From Dromiciops gliroides (taxonomy: Eukaryota; Chordata; Mammalia; Microbiotheria; Microbiotheriidae), in the NCBI RefSeq assembly GCF_019393635.1, contig NC_057866.1:8295723-8359722 (forward strand): a stretch of 64,000 bases of DNA, in the 5' to 3' direction. The position numbers and the translations under genes were made by a program. Under the pieces are notes generated by a model. That model ran no database searches, had not been told where the DNA came from, and saw only the letters and a program-made list of their open reading frames with translations. Shown piece after piece: positions 19,970 through 31,004 of this stretch (the stretch's first letter is position 1; every line of letters starts with the position of its first letter).

Positions 19970-20945
19970 TGGTTTTTTGTTTTGTTTTGTTTTTCTTATA
20001 TACATTTTTATTTTATGTCTTTTGTTTTTTACATCATTATAGTTTCCCCTGGTATCCCTCCACTTCCTTCTTCCAGAGAGCCACCACTTATAACAAAGTT
20101 TTTTGTTTTGTTTTTTTAGTGAGGCAGTTGGGATTAAGTGACTTGCCCAGGGTCACACAGCTAGTAAGTGTTAAGTGTCTGAGGCCAGATTTGAACTCAG
20201 GTACTCCTGACTCCAGGGCCAGTGCTCTATCCACTGTGCCACCTAGCTGCCCGATAACAAAGTATTTTTAAAGGTTTTTTAAAAAAGAAAAGGAAGAGGG
20301 AAAAAAATCACACCTGATTAATACATTGAAAAAGTCTGAAAACATGCATAGTGTGTAACAGCTGTGGACCTCCCATCCCCACTTCTTATTTCTTTCAAGT
20401 CATTATTTTTCTTTATAATTTTGCAACATTCATTTCTGTTTTGTTTGGGGGGGGGTTGTGTGTGGTTTTTTGCTTGTGGTTCTTTGCCTTTCCATTGTAA
20501 TCATTGTGTTTATTCTTGGTTCTTCTAACTTTTCTCTGCATCATGATTTTCATGTAGATCTTTGTGTGTATTCATCACAAATATTTTTTCTTAGCGCACA
20601 GAACTATTCTATTCTCTTCATGTACTTCACTTTAGCCATTCCCCAATCAATGGGCATAAACTTTGTTTCCAGGTCTTTGATATCATGAAAAGTGCTGCTA
20701 TGAATATTTTGGCGGATATGGGGACTTTCTTCTTATCAAGATCTTCCTTGGGGTGTAAGACCCTAATGGAATCTCAGAGGCCTTCAAGGGTAGGGACATG
20801 TTGGTCACTTTCTTTGCACAAATCCAGATTACTTTCCAGAATGGTCATACCAGTGCTCTATCAGCATGCCTGTCATTCCACAACCCCACCAACCTTGACT
20901 ATTGCCATCTTTTGTGTGTCATCTTTGCCAGTTTGCTGATTCTGA
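19970..20945 (-). mobile_element. L1 3' end, minus orientation
   Basis: Reverse complement of an L1 3' region from a subfamily different from 14190. Markers are TCATGTACTTCACTTTAGCC, CCAATCAATGGGCATAAAC, AAAAGTGCTGCTATGAATA and CAGATTACTTTCCAGAATGG. It is interrupted by a SINE at 20100-20253. Confidence 0.8.
20100..20253 (-). mobile_element. poly(A) CORE-SINE nested in L1
   Basis: Complete reversed copy: T-rich tail, GGATTAAGTGACTTGCCCAG, CACACAGCTAGTAAGTG, GCCACCTAGCTGCCC. ATAACAAAGT is duplicated at 20090-20099 and 20254-20263. Confidence 0.95.
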
Positions 20946-20972
20946 TTCATTCATTCATTCATTCATTCATTT
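20944..20972 (+). repeat. (ATTC)n microsatellite
   Basis: About seven ATTC units at the 5' end of the neighbouring reversed L1. Confidence 0.9.
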
Positions 20973-21025
20973 ATGTAATAGGGGCTTTGGCTTAAAAAAA
21001 AAAATATGGATGGTTGGGGAGGCGG

Positions 21026-21205
21026 GGGGACAGCTGGATGGCACAGTGGATGAAGCACCGGCCCTGGATTCAGAAAGACCTGAGTTCAAATCCGGTCTCA
21101 GACACTTGACAGTTACTAGCTGTGTGACCCTGGGCAAGTCACTTAACCCTTATTGCCTCACCAAAAACAAGAAAGAAAGAGAAAGAAGGAAAGAAAGAGA
21201 GAGAT
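21026..21205 (+). mobile_element. poly(A) CORE-SINE
   Basis: GGGACAGCTGGATGGCACAG head, CTGTGTGACCCTGGGCAAG core and a long GAAA-rich tail (21160-21203). No exact target duplication could be assigned. Confidence 0.9.
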
Positions 21206-21209
21206 GTGA

Positions 21210-22695
21210 TGGTGACAGTCACTGGCTAAAAGTTTCCCCTCACATATTGTTCGTCCTGGTTTCTATATCTTGTCGTTTTAAAGCAGCTTTGTGTCTTTTC
21301 ATTTTCCCTCATTCCTGAACAAGATGCTTACATGCTAGTTCTTGGCTCTCTCCTTGTGATGGGTCCTGAATGGGGAACCCTTTCCTGTCTCCTCAGGGGG
21401 TCTCCCTGCCCATTGGGGCAGTGAGGTGCCTGCCTGGTGTCCAGAGAGCCACCTATTGGGAGGCCGGCCTCCCCGGGAGTCCTCCGAGTGATTCCGAGCT
21501 TGGTTTGCCATGCTGGGGAGTTGCTGTGAGCTCCTCTGCTTTGGAGCTTCATGCACAGGTGCTGTTGGGATTTTCTTTACGTCGGCCTGGTGTATTTTTC
21601 AGGCCTTGCTTTTTGCTTGTTTTCAAAGGGTCGCTCACTCTTTGACAGACTCCTGAGGATGACAGAAGGTGGAACCTGGGGGTAGGGAGAGCGCTCAGGA
21701 GATGTGGCAGGGCTGCAGAGGCGTGATAAGGGCCTGGCCTGGCTCAGTGCCACATGAGTGGAGAGGAGGGAAGGGCAGTGAGGGGATGTGCGGCTCAAGC
21801 AGCTGATTGGCTAGAGGGAGAGGCCAGAACAGAAGATGACTTTGAGGCTGAGTGGCACGCAGTGATTAATGAGGCACAGCCTGCCCCCATCCCCATCCCC
21901 ATGGAGAGCTCAGTGGGGCATCGGAGCACCTCGGCCCGGGAGGGGGAGGGATGGGGGAACACATTAGGCTCCTTTCATCGGCTCTGCCCAGCAGCCTGGC
22001 TTTGGGGCTTCCAAGCTGGGCCCTGGAGAAGAGAGGAGAAAGGAAGAACTCTGGGGCCTGGCAGCCCATCTTCAGGAGCCTGCTCTCAACGGGGCTCAGT
22101 GTTGTCTGCTCAAAGCCCTGGGAAATGGGGAACCTGGTCCCTAAGGAGGCAGGCACAGGCCCGGGGAGGGGGGACTCACTTTCACACCCCCTTCCTTCTG
22201 GTGGGATTTCTCCTCTCATTGGGCCCACACACTCTTTGCTGATAAGATCAAGGGGCCTGAGGCAGTAAAGGACCCCAGGAGACTTTCACAGTGACCAGGC
22301 TCCCAGCCAGAAAGAGTGAATAGACTCACTCATAGGCCCTGTGCGAGGAATAGCAAGTAGATGGCGAAGGAAGGGGGCGGCAGGGTTCCACAGGGCCAAG
22401 GCAGGCGGCACAGGGAAGCTTTGGGACCACACTGCTGGGGAGCAGGAGCCAGGGGAGGGCCGTGGCCCCAGGCCCAGCAGTCTGGGGTGACTGCATAGCC
22501 TCGGGTGCCCCCTTTCTGATGTGGGGTCAGGCCAAGGATAGTTGACTCTGGGAGCCTGCCAGGAGGTCTTGTCCTATTAATCTTTTATAGAAGGGGGAGG
22601 ACTCCAGGGGCCAGGGCAGTGGGAAGAATCTTAGGAACAGAGCAGTGTGGGCCCACTAAGCTCGAGTGGTTGGCCAGGCTCCAAATTGGTTCAGG
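21210..22695. other. Repeat-poor, GC-moderate block
   Basis: About 1.5 kb with little recognisable repeat. Overlapping frames of up to 162 codons occur on both strands, but none has a recognised domain or convincing acceptor/donor pair. It could contain regulatory sequence or an unrecognised small exon. Confidence 0.35.
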
Positions 22696-22699
22696 GGGT

Positions 22700-22941
22700 T
22701 GCCAGGGGGTGCGCCAGAGTGTATGGAGCTCTGGGTCTGGGGTCTGAAGCCCAGAGCTCAAATCCAGCTTCAGACACTTCCTAGCTGGTGGCCTCGGGCA
22801 AGTCACTTCAGCCTGTCTGCTGCCTCAGTTTCCTCGTCTGTCAAATGAGAAGCAAATGTCAAACCCCTGCAGCATCTTTGCCACAGACAGCCCAAGCAGG
22901 GTCACACAGACTCGTGCACGAGTGAAGCGGCTTGAACAAAA
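22700..22941 (+). mobile_element. CORE-SINE with RTE-type tail, diverged
   Basis: TCAAATCCAGCTTCAGACAC, CGGGCAAGTCACTTCAGCC, CTCAGTTTCCTCGTCTGTC and the tail AGCATCTTTGCCACAGACAG, ending near TTGAACAAAACGA. Heavy divergence suggests an older copy. Confidence 0.75.
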
Positions 22942-23773
22942 CGACTGCCCAGAGCAGTCGAGGCTGCGTCTGGCACACGTTTTATCCACACTTGATCTTC
23001 AGTCTTGCCAAAGGGTGGTCATCTCATGGAGAATTCCTCCTGGATGCCAAGCTCCTTAAGGGCCTTGAGTGTGGGGCCTCCCACATACTCGAGGGTTTCA
23101 GGGGCCCTCCTGCCAGGGACGCTTGTCGCTGCCGCCCTGTAACTTTCCAGGGTTGGATGGAATCTTTGACAGTTGCTGTGGTAGAACATGATCCTGCTGA
23201 TAAGTCAAGTAACGCTAGTAAGCCTCCCCAGCCTAGGGAGTGTGGCCCTCATGCCCCAGACACGTGGGGGAGGGCCTGTCCCAAGTGACCTTGGAGAACC
23301 CCTGGCCCCTTGGGTGCTGACATGACATGGGACGAGGAGGCAGGGCCTGCCACTGACAGTGACCAGGTTGAATTGTAGTGGCTAGAATGTCTACATCCGT
23401 GCTACTGAGGGGAGGGAGGGAATAGAGAAGGCTGATAGCTAGTGATAGATGCAAAAAAAAGAAATATGTACTTTTTAAAATGTGAAAAGAACACAGGATT
23501 CCAAAGGGAACACAAGCAGGGCAATTCTGCTGTTATGCTTAAATTCAACTAAATATGTGCTTTTTCAGAGTTTTCCCACAATCCTCTTTTTGTTCTTTGT
23601 ATATGGAAATGTTGATTTATGTCTCATGGTTCCCTCAATCGTAAAAAAAGGAAATTACAAAAAGAATTCTCCCAGTCGCGTGCAGACTGTCTGGCCACAG
23701 GTTTTCCACTTGTGGGCCTGGGGGCTGCGCGCACCACGTCACTGAGGCAATGCCTTCATGGTGCACTATAGGG
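22942..23773. other. No recognisable feature
   Basis: Unassigned sequence, AT-rich from about 23440 to 23680. No supported gene or repeat. Confidence 0.4.
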
Positions 23774-23936
23774 CAGGGCTTCTTAAACCTTTGCCACTCA
23801 TGACCCCAGGTTTGTCAGTAAATAAAATAGTGATATACCACCTGACCTTGTACTGTCGCCACATTTTTCAGGAACCCCACATTCAGTTATGTGATCCCAT
23901 ATGGGGTCATGACCACCCACAGTTTAAGAAGCTTTG
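23774..23936. mobile_element. Small non-autonomous hAT-type DNA element
   Basis: About 163 bp with terminal inverted repeats. The left end reads CAGGGCTTCTTAAAC, and the right end reads GTTTAAGAAGCTTTG, whose complement is CAAAGCTTCTTAAAC. The right flank CTCTAGAC fits the eight-base hAT/Charlie target preference nTCTAGAn, and the left flank CTATAGGG shares five of eight positions. The inside holds TATGGGGTCATGACC and no transposase, so it is a MITE-like element. Confidence 0.7.
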
Positions 23937-23944
23937 CTCTAGAC

Positions 23945-24838
23945 CACTGGGCCAGAGGCAAAGAGCTGGGGGGCAGATGGCAAGCTGTGGTCTTGAGAGG
24001 AGCTAGCAATGTAGACGTTTGTGGGGGGCCTCCTGCTGCCCAAAATGGAATCCTAATGACTTTTTGGCTTGCCCGTACGAGTTCATCCTTACAAAGATGG
24101 AGAGAATAGACCAGCAGACGTTCTCTTCTATATTTGATCCTCACTCTCAGGGAGGAGCTAGTGGCTGCCTTGGGCGTGTGAGGCACCTGCCCAGCAGGTG
24201 GCCTCTCCCTTCCAGTTGACATTCAATTGGGGTAGAGCAGATTTGAGAGTGGTCAGAGACAGGGAGCAGTTCTGGGAGGGTGGGAGACATTCGGCAATGA
24301 GATTCCGAAGACCCAAAGAGAAATGATTCCAGTGAGGAAAAGAAATGAGTGTTAGCTGAAGAGATGACATCCTCAGTGAGGACGCACCGGGAGCTCCCCA
24401 ACCAACTTACATTTAAAAATATGCCTAGAAAAATGAAAGCAAGGGCGCTCCAGAGCAGTACTAGCAGAGAGTGGGGCCCGAGAAGGGTGCTGGGAAGGGG
24501 CTGGCTGTCCATGGCTGCGCTCCTAGGAGGTGCAGGAGCAGGGCTCGCGCAGGAAGGCGACAGTAAGGGGGCATCAGGGCCTTGAAGTCACCTCCTCTTG
24601 CCCCAAAAGGCCAGGGGACATGATTATGGAGCCTGGTAGGGATTTGTGATAAGCAGGAGAAGGACCTCGGGCCCAGAGGAGGGCCAGAAAGGGAAGAGAT
24701 CAGCATCTGGGAATTCTAGATTGACTTGAAGTCTTGTGATAGTTTCCCTGCCTTCTATCATGGCCACTGATAAGCTGGAGAACACCCAGGGCATCCCGGA
24801 AGGGGAATGGCCTGGAGTCCATGGCATGAAGGGGGCCT
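23945..24838. other. No recognisable feature
   Basis: Mixed sequence with frames on both strands of up to 121 codons. None is recognised and there is no exon context. Confidence 0.4.
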
Positions 24839-24839
24839 C

Positions 24840-25682
24840 TCTGTAGCCTTTGCTGACACCCTCCCCCCTTTACTGTCTCTTCTCTCCCTTCTCCTCCTCA
24901 GTCTCTCTTGCTGGATCTTCATCCAGCCCTCCCTGTAGGTGGCCCTCAAGGCTCTGTCCGGGGCCTGCTTCTCTTCTCCCTCTAGACAGCTTCCCTTGGG
25001 GATCTCCTCAGCCCCCATGGATTGAATGACCAGCGCTATGCTGAGGAGTGTCCAGTCTGCCTGTCCTCTCCAACCTCTCTGCTGATCTCCAGTCTCGCAT
25101 CATCTTAAGCAGTCAACATTTTAAATTCAACACGTCCAATGCTGAGTTCCTCATCTTCCCCTCCAACACCCCCCCCCTTCCCAGCCCCTCAGGCTCCCGG
25201 CCTGGGAGTCTTGCCCCCCAGCTCTGTGTCCAAGGCCTCTCCTGAAGGCTCATTTTCTTCTCTAAAATGGGCCTGGTGTAGACCCTCAGCACCTCGCTTC
25301 TGGGCATTTGCAGTAGCTGGGGGAGGGGGTCTTCCTGCCTGTCTCTCCCCACTCCAGGCCATTCCCCCATTCAGCCACTGAAGTGTTTTCCTAAAGCCCA
25401 GCTCCATCGTCATCCCTTTCCCTCCTCACTTACCTCCAGGGACTCCCTCCAGCCTCCAGGAGCAAATGCGGACTCCTCTGTTTGGCCTTCAAAGCCCTTC
25501 ATCCCTGGCCCCCTCCTGCCTCCCAAGCTTCTTCTGCCTTCCACCTTACTCCCATCACATGCTCCCCATAAGCCTGTGCTCCATCTCTGGGCTCTGGGCA
25601 TTTTCTCTGGCTGTGGCCCAGGCCTGAAAGTGTTCTCCCTTCTTAAGGCTTCCTTGAAGTCGCAGCTAAAATCCCATCTTTC
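24840..25682 (+). mobile_element. L3/CR1-like LINE fragment
   Basis: Decayed + strand CR1-type coding sequence: CTCTGCTGATCTCCAGTCTC, CATTTTAAATTCAACACGTC, GACTCCTCTGTTTGGCCTTC then AAAGCCCTTCATCCCTGGCC. The last part corresponds to the LLCLAFKAL segment of L3 reverse transcriptase. It ends at GCAGCTAAAATCCCATCTTTC just before the LTR at 25687. Confidence 0.7.
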
Positions 25683-25686
25683 CTAG

Positions 25687-26523
25687 TGTAAAATATTTTA
25701 ACTGACCTGCTTGGGCCTAATCTGACTGCTATTAATATAATATGGGCCGTTTTTTCTCCCACTGCCTCTCAGACTGATAAGGAAAAAAGGGTTAAAATGC
25801 TTCTTTTAATGAAAGCAAATATGGGGTTTATTTAGGTGAATAAATTTAGAGTTAAATGTCGAAACAAGGATAACAAAAGTAAAATACGACCTGTCAGCCT
25901 TTAAACTTTCTGCCACCTCTCGCCCATGGGTGTGCTGGCCACTACCACTGTGGCCTGCAGCCACACCTCCTTAACAATGACCCCCAAAGCGCTTCTTCTC
26001 TCATGGCTCCTTCCTCTGTCTGTCTACCTCCCTCAGCGTCTCTATTTTCTTTTCTCACCGACCTCTTTCTTTTCTTAGTCTTCTGGCATTCCTCCCTTCT
26101 GTCTTGCTACCCCGGTATATATATCTTCCTCCTCTCCCCTCAAACCTCAGGCTCCCTGCACCAAGCTAATCCACAGGCTGCTCTAGGGCTGCAGCCAGGG
26201 GGCTGCGGTGTGTACCACACCCAGGGCTCAAGGGGCTGCACCCCTTGCTGCATGCCTGGGACCTCCACAGGGGCTGCACTGGAGGCCAGCCTGGACGAGC
26301 CTGGGATCTCTGGGGTAGATCCCCTCAGGGCAGAGGGAGCTGGGGCTTTTCCCCCAGCCATCTGACCTGGCATCCCGTAAGGCCCACCGGGCTTCTCCAC
26401 TCAGCCACTGAAGCGGAGGGGGAGGAGCACCAGGCCCTCTTACACAGAGAAGAACCCTGAGGGCCTAAGGCTTTTTAATCTCAGCCCAAAGGCAGGGTCC
26501 CCAAATCACAATAAATTCCCACA
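25687..26523 (+). mobile_element. Solo-LTR-like element, copy 2
   Basis: Begins TGTAAAATATTTTAACTGACC and ends AATAAATTCCCACA, i.e. TG...CA termini. Its right end (26410-26523) is nearly identical to copy 1 at 13715-13824. The flanks are CTAG (25683-25686) and ATAG (26524-26527), a four-base duplication with one mismatch. A TATATATAT-type box lies near 26117 and AATAAA near the 3' end. A GC-rich insert around 26170-26390 is absent from copy 1. There are no internal retroviral genes. Confidence 0.65.
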
Positions 26524-26539
26524 ATAGGAAGCCAATTCC

Positions 26540-26665
26540 AAGGCCTTCTTACTGGTCAGTCTCCCTGCTGATCCTCTTATTCGCCTGTTGTGAGCTTCCT
26601 GAGGGCAGGGACATGCCCAGCATTTAGTACATACAGTGGGCATGTACTCCTTGCTGACTGCTTGA
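26540..26665 (+). mobile_element. L2/L3-type LINE tail
   Basis: TGTGAGCTTCCTGAGGGCAG and GCATTTAGTACATACAGTGG are typical of these LINE tails. It may be the end of the L3 element interrupted at 25683 by the LTR. Confidence 0.6.
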
Positions 26666-26669
26666 GTCA

Positions 26670-27075
26670 AGATGGCTTTAAGGGCCTGGGACTGCTGAGC
26701 CTGGAGAAGAAAAGATGGGGGGAAGGGGAGTTGATGTGGCGATGCCCAGGGGGCAGGCCTGGGCAGGCCTCACCCAGAACCAGGCACCTACCACTCTGGG
26801 GGCTGGCTCTAAGAAAAGAGTTCTAGAACTGGTACAGTGGCAAGAAAGGGAAAAGCCTTCTGGCTGCTCTGAGAACTGAATGAACCTCGTAAGGAAGTAT
26901 TTTTAGGTTTTATTTGTTTTCGTTCTGGACAGAAACACCCCAAACCTCAAGCACTTCTGAGAACACAGCAGACACAAAAAGAGGATTATGTATGAAACAC
27001 TGAGTGTCTGTTTTAGACAACTTGCTTTTTCCAAACAAGGAGGTAATACATTTTATGATACTTTCAAAGCTGTCC
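26670..27075. other. No recognisable feature
   Basis: Unassigned sequence. No supported gene or repeat. Confidence 0.4.
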
Positions 27076-27079
27076 TGCT

Positions 27080-27240
27080 GGGGGCAGCTAGGTGGTGCAG
27101 TGGATAGAGCACTGGCCCTGAATTCAGGAGGACCTGAGTTCAAATCTGAATTCAGACACTTGACACTTACTACCTGTGTGACCCTGGGCAAGTCATTTAA
27201 CCCTCATTGCCCTGCCCCCCAAAACAAAACAAAACAAAAA
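27080..27240 (+). mobile_element. poly(A) CORE-SINE
   Basis: Complete copy from GGGGCAGCTAGGTGGTGCAG to CTCATTGCCCTGCC and an (AAAAC)n tail. The flanks share TCCTGC (27073-27078 and 27246-27251), an imperfect trace of the target duplication. Confidence 0.9.
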
Positions 27241-27429
27241 AGTGGTCCTGCAATGTTCTCCTGAATGTCTTTTGTTCTCTTATAAGAATTTAAAAATGTG
27301 TTGGACACAGCTATTGCTACCCTCCTCCCCTCCCTCAAACCCTGATTAGAAAGATAGTCAAGCAAAATGAATCCCCGAATGTCCTTGCCCAGTAATTGAT
27401 GCTTCTTTCTGCACCTCTGAGCTCATCCC

Positions 27430-27674
27430 TAAGGTGAGTAACACACTTTATTTATAGGTGCCCTGGAGGCGTGGAAGGTTATCATTGCCTTAGTATACTC
27501 AAGTCTTTCCAGCTTTCCATGTGGACTGTGTAGAAATGATTCTGCTCACTTGACCCTGCATTAGGCCGGGCTTGCCCCCATTCTCTCTTCTTACAGTGAA
27601 ACACTATCCCATGACATTCATAGATCATGGCTCATTCATCTACTTCCTGATTGAGGGCCCTCCCTTAGATTTTA
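27430..27674 (-). mobile_element. L1 fragment, minus orientation, right part interrupted
   Basis: CAGTGAAACACTATCCCATG and GGCTCATTCATCTACTTCC are diverged forms of the reversed L1 3' block seen at 46395-46455. The sequence resumes at 28424 after an insertion. Confidence 0.55.
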
Positions 27675-28407
27675 TTTAATTTTATTTTTCCACATTTGTT
27701 TATTTTATTTTTAATTTGTGGGATAAGACAAGCATTTCCATAACATAGCATAAAAAAGATTACACATGGAACTGCAAACTCATGTACAACTTGCTATTCC
27801 TTTTAAATTTAATAAAGTTACCATATAAATTTATTTCCTTTTTCACTCTTTTTTTTTCTTCCCTTCCTCCCCCCACCACCCTAGAGGTGGCTACCATTTG
27901 CAAGTATTTTTAAAGGACCTACCTACCATGTGTCCAAAACTGTGTTAGGCGCTAGGGACACAAAACCCCAAATGAAATAAACCCTGCCCTCAAGGGACTT
28001 CGACCATGTCTGACTCTGTGACCCCATTTGGGGTTTTCTTGGCAAAGATATAGGAGTTGGTTTGCCATTTCCTTCTCCAGCTCATTTGACAGTTGAGGAA
28101 ACTGAGGTAAACAGGGTGAAATGACTTGCCCAGGGTCACATAGCTAGTAAGTATCTGAGGTCAAATTTGAACTCAGGTGTCTTCCTGGTGCTCTATCCAC
28201 GGTGCAACCCAGCTGCCATATATCTCTATATGTGTATATAGACATGCATATTTATGTACACATGTAATATACATATACACACCTATGTAAACATGTGTAA
28301 CATGTGATCTATCCATATAGCTCATGGATTGCAAGCCCCCTTGAGGGCACAGACTGTCTTTTGCCTCATTTTGTATCCCTGGTGTTTAGCACGATGTACA
28401 TGGCAGG
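27675..28407. mobile_element. Composite insertion within 16-bp direct repeats
   Basis: The 16-mer CCTCCCTTAGATTTTA occurs at 27659-27674 and again at 28408-28423, bracketing 733 bp. Inside, in order, are a T-rich L1 3' UTR-like part in minus orientation (27675-27900), an ancient repeat scrap (27905-27998), a reversed RTE-tailed SINE (27999-28218), an AT/TG-rich stretch, and an L2-type tail in + orientation (28316-28407). Confidence 0.6.
27999..28218 (-). mobile_element. CORE-SINE with RTE-type tail, minus orientation
   Basis: Reads, reversed, the tail CCCCATTTGGGGTTTTCTTGG and CCATTTCCTTCTCCAGC, then GAGGAAACTGAGG, CCCAGGGTCACATAGCTAG and the head. It is a near full-length element. Confidence 0.9.
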
Positions 28408-28529
28408 CCTCCCTTAGATTTTAATTCTTCCCTCACAAAGCTTGTTTTGCTTCTCATTATCCCTCCCTGATATTATCTTCCCCTTAACCCTCTTCTCTGT
28501 TGAATTTGGTGTATTTCTACACCATGGGA

Positions 28530-28554
28530 TGTGTGTGTGTGTGTGTGTGTGTGT
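28530..28554 (+). repeat. (TG)n microsatellite
   Basis: About twelve uninterrupted TG units. Confidence 0.95.
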
Positions 28555-28686
28555 AACCCTACTTCCTTAATCAGTGTCAGAGAGGAGGGAGATTCTCATG
28601 CTGATGCTCCCCCGACCCCTTGCTTTCCTCCAGTTGTGAGAAATAGCAAATCTCACCCCCTTCTGCCTCCTTCCTACCTTCTTTTT

Positions 28687-28842
28687 TTGTTTTTGTTTTT
28701 GTTTTTGTGGGGCAATGAGGGTTGTGATTTACCTAGGGTCACATAACTAGTAAGTGTCAAGTGTCTGGGGCAGAATTTGAATTCAGGTCCTCCTGAATCC
28801 AGGGCTGATGCTTTATCCACTATAGTGCCCCCTAGCTGCCTC
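28687..28842 (-). mobile_element. poly(A) CORE-SINE, minus orientation
   Basis: (TTTTTG)n tail, GGGGCAATGAGGGTTGTG, TAGGGTCACATAACTAG, head end CCCCCTAGCTGCC. The flanks CCTTCCTACCTTCTTTTT (28669-28686) and CCTTCCTATCTTCTTTTT (28843-28860) form an 18-bp target duplication with one mismatch. Confidence 0.95.
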
Positions 28843-28860
28843 CCTTCCTATCTTCTTTTT

Positions 28861-30548
28861 GCCCTCCTTTCACTTCCCTTAAGATCCTCAGATGGTAGGT
28901 AATCACTACATCTGTGGGGCCTCGGGTTTTTCTTCTTTAACTTCCTCGTTCCTCTAAAGACTGGAAGGTTCTAAAGGTGCTTCTGTTTCTTCTCCATCTC
29001 TTAGGGTATTAGCTCCACCGTCATGCAGCTTCCCCCAGTGGACGAAGCTTACTTTTCTAGGCTTCTCTTTTGTCTTGGCTTTGCATTTCAGAATTCTTGC
29101 TCAGCTTTGGTCTTTGCATCAGAAGAGTTTGGGAGTTCTCTGACGGTCTATTCCACCTCCCCCTCTAAAGATGGGATTCTATTTAGATTTGCGGGCAAAG
29201 CTATTCTGGGCTCTAAGTCTATGTATCTTTTGCTTTTTGGAAGATCATATTCTGAAATCTTCTCTCTTCTGATAGAAGCTTCCTGGTCTTGTGTGATCCT
29301 GACCAGTTCTTTCTGTCTGCTCGTAGAATCTTTTCTGTGACATGGGAGCTCAGAGATAGTCTTGGTCCTTTTTCTTCTGAGTTCTTCTTGGAGTTGGGGT
29401 CAGGAACACCTGAGTTCAAATCCTCCCTCAGATACTGGCTAGTTGTGTGATTCTGGACAAGTGCTTTAACCTCTCTCTCTCAGCCTCAGCTGTTTCACCT
29501 GCAAAATGGGAATAATATTAGTACCCAGTTCACAAAGGCCCTAGTGAATATCAGATGAGATGACATCTAAAGCCCTTTGCAAACTACCTAACCCTCTAAA
29601 AATACCAGCTGTTATTCTTCTGAATAGTTTTCGTCTGTGACTTCTGGAAATGCTGCATCCAGACTGCTTAGTTCTAATTATGGGTTTCTGGAATGATCTC
29701 GTGTTGGTTCTTGTGGTTCTGGTCGTCTCCCTTTTTAGTTCATTGCCCTGCCTCTGGTCTCGTTCCATTCCATCTTGTTCTTCTCTGGTGTCCCTGATTT
29801 CTGTGGGGCCGCTGAGCTTTTCAGAGCCTTTTGCCAACCCTTGGTCTCCTCTGCTGCTTCTGCCCCTTCCTGTTCTTTGTTCTTTACTCCTACGCTTTAG
29901 CTCTTCAAGGTATTCAAGGAGTCCTTGGGGAAAATCCATTTTCTTCCTCTTTGTCTCTGCAGTTGGGAAGGAGTTTGGCTCTTCTTCTAGGCTGGGTTTC
30001 TGGTTTTTGGACGGTCCCTTTTGTTATTGCTAGGTCTGTGGACATTAATGACCCTGGACAATGTTTTCTTTGGTTTGCTCATCTCTCCAGCTTAAGATCC
30101 AAACCTGGGGCTTTGTTCTGGGCCAGCTCTGCTTGGTCTCTCCCTGTGTCCCCAGGGTGCCTGCCAGGGTTAGGGTCCCTGAGTCTGGAGGACCTTGGGA
30201 AGTAGGGACCTTGCCTACCCCCAAACATACACTGTACCTGAACTGACCTAGTCTCGGCATTTGACACTCTGTGGGACTCTATTGCCACCACCCCACCAAT
30301 GCCCCAGGCCTTTTGCAGGGAGTCTCCCCTTGTTTACTGCCTCTGCTGGGAGGCTGCTGGATTGTTGAGCAGCACCGACTTTGCTGGAGTCCTGCGTTCC
30401 AGTGGCCTATGGGTTTTCTGCCTGACTTCTTCTGCAGTTCTAGGATGCAAGTCATCACTTACTGGGGTATGATCCATATTGGATCTCAAGTATTTCGGGT
30501 TTTTGCTGGACAGCTCAGCAATGATCTTGGCAGCCATCTTGGCCAGAA
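28861..30548 (-). pseudogene. Probable L1 5' UTR and ORF1 remnant
   Basis: On the minus strand the block begins at about 30548 with GGCCAAGATGGCTGCCAAGA, the AAGATGGC-type opening common at mammalian L1 5' ends. A GC-richer UTR-like part follows. From 29939 down there is a hydrophilic Lys/Arg/Glu-rich frame starting MDFPQGLLEYLEELKRRSKE, reminiscent of the coiled-coil start of L1 ORF1p. It breaks at a MIR inserted at 29395-29615 and continues, with stops, toward 28870. Assignment rests on layout and composition. Confidence 0.45.
29395..29615 (+). mobile_element. MIR/Ther-1-like SINE
   Basis: GGGTCAGGAACACCTGAGTTC, CTAGTTGTGTGATTCTGGAC, TTTCACCTGCAAAATGGGAA and CTAAAGCCCTTTGCAAACTAC define a nearly complete MIR-class element lying inside the L1-like block. 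Confidence 0.8.
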
Positions 30549-30599
30549 GTGATCAATTAAGTATTGAATCTCTTTATTGATCGCTCGATTGTGATGGAC

Positions 30600-30760
30600 T
30601 ATATATTTCCTGGGCTGGGAGTCAGTAGGACAGGATGAGTCTACCTACCACTGCCTAGCTGTGTGACCCTGGACAAGTCCTGTAACTCCACCGAGCCTCA
30701 TGTTCCTTATTCGTAAACCAAGGGAGCAGGACTAAGGTCTCTGCCAGTGTTAGCAGGCAT
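30600..30760 (+). mobile_element. MIR-like SINE
   Basis: GGGCTGGGAGTCAGTAGGAC, CTAGCTGTGTGACCCTGGAC, CATGTTCCTTATTCGTAAAC. Confidence 0.7.
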
Positions 30761-31004
30761 CCCACCCACCCATTTGGCCCGTCTCCTTTGCCTTGGGCAG
30801 CGGCTCAGGCTGGCCTTTCTCAAGCTTCTATGGAAAGGGGGATCCTGTTTCTCCCAGAAATATTTTTATAAGAATGGTTGCCTCTGGGCACATGGGTAAT
30901 GCTGCAGTGGGTAGGGTGTTGGACGGATCTCCATCAAAGTGGGCATCATGATGGCCCCTCCCTCCCAGGGCTTTGGGGAGGACCCAGTAGACGCCCCTTG
31001 GGAT

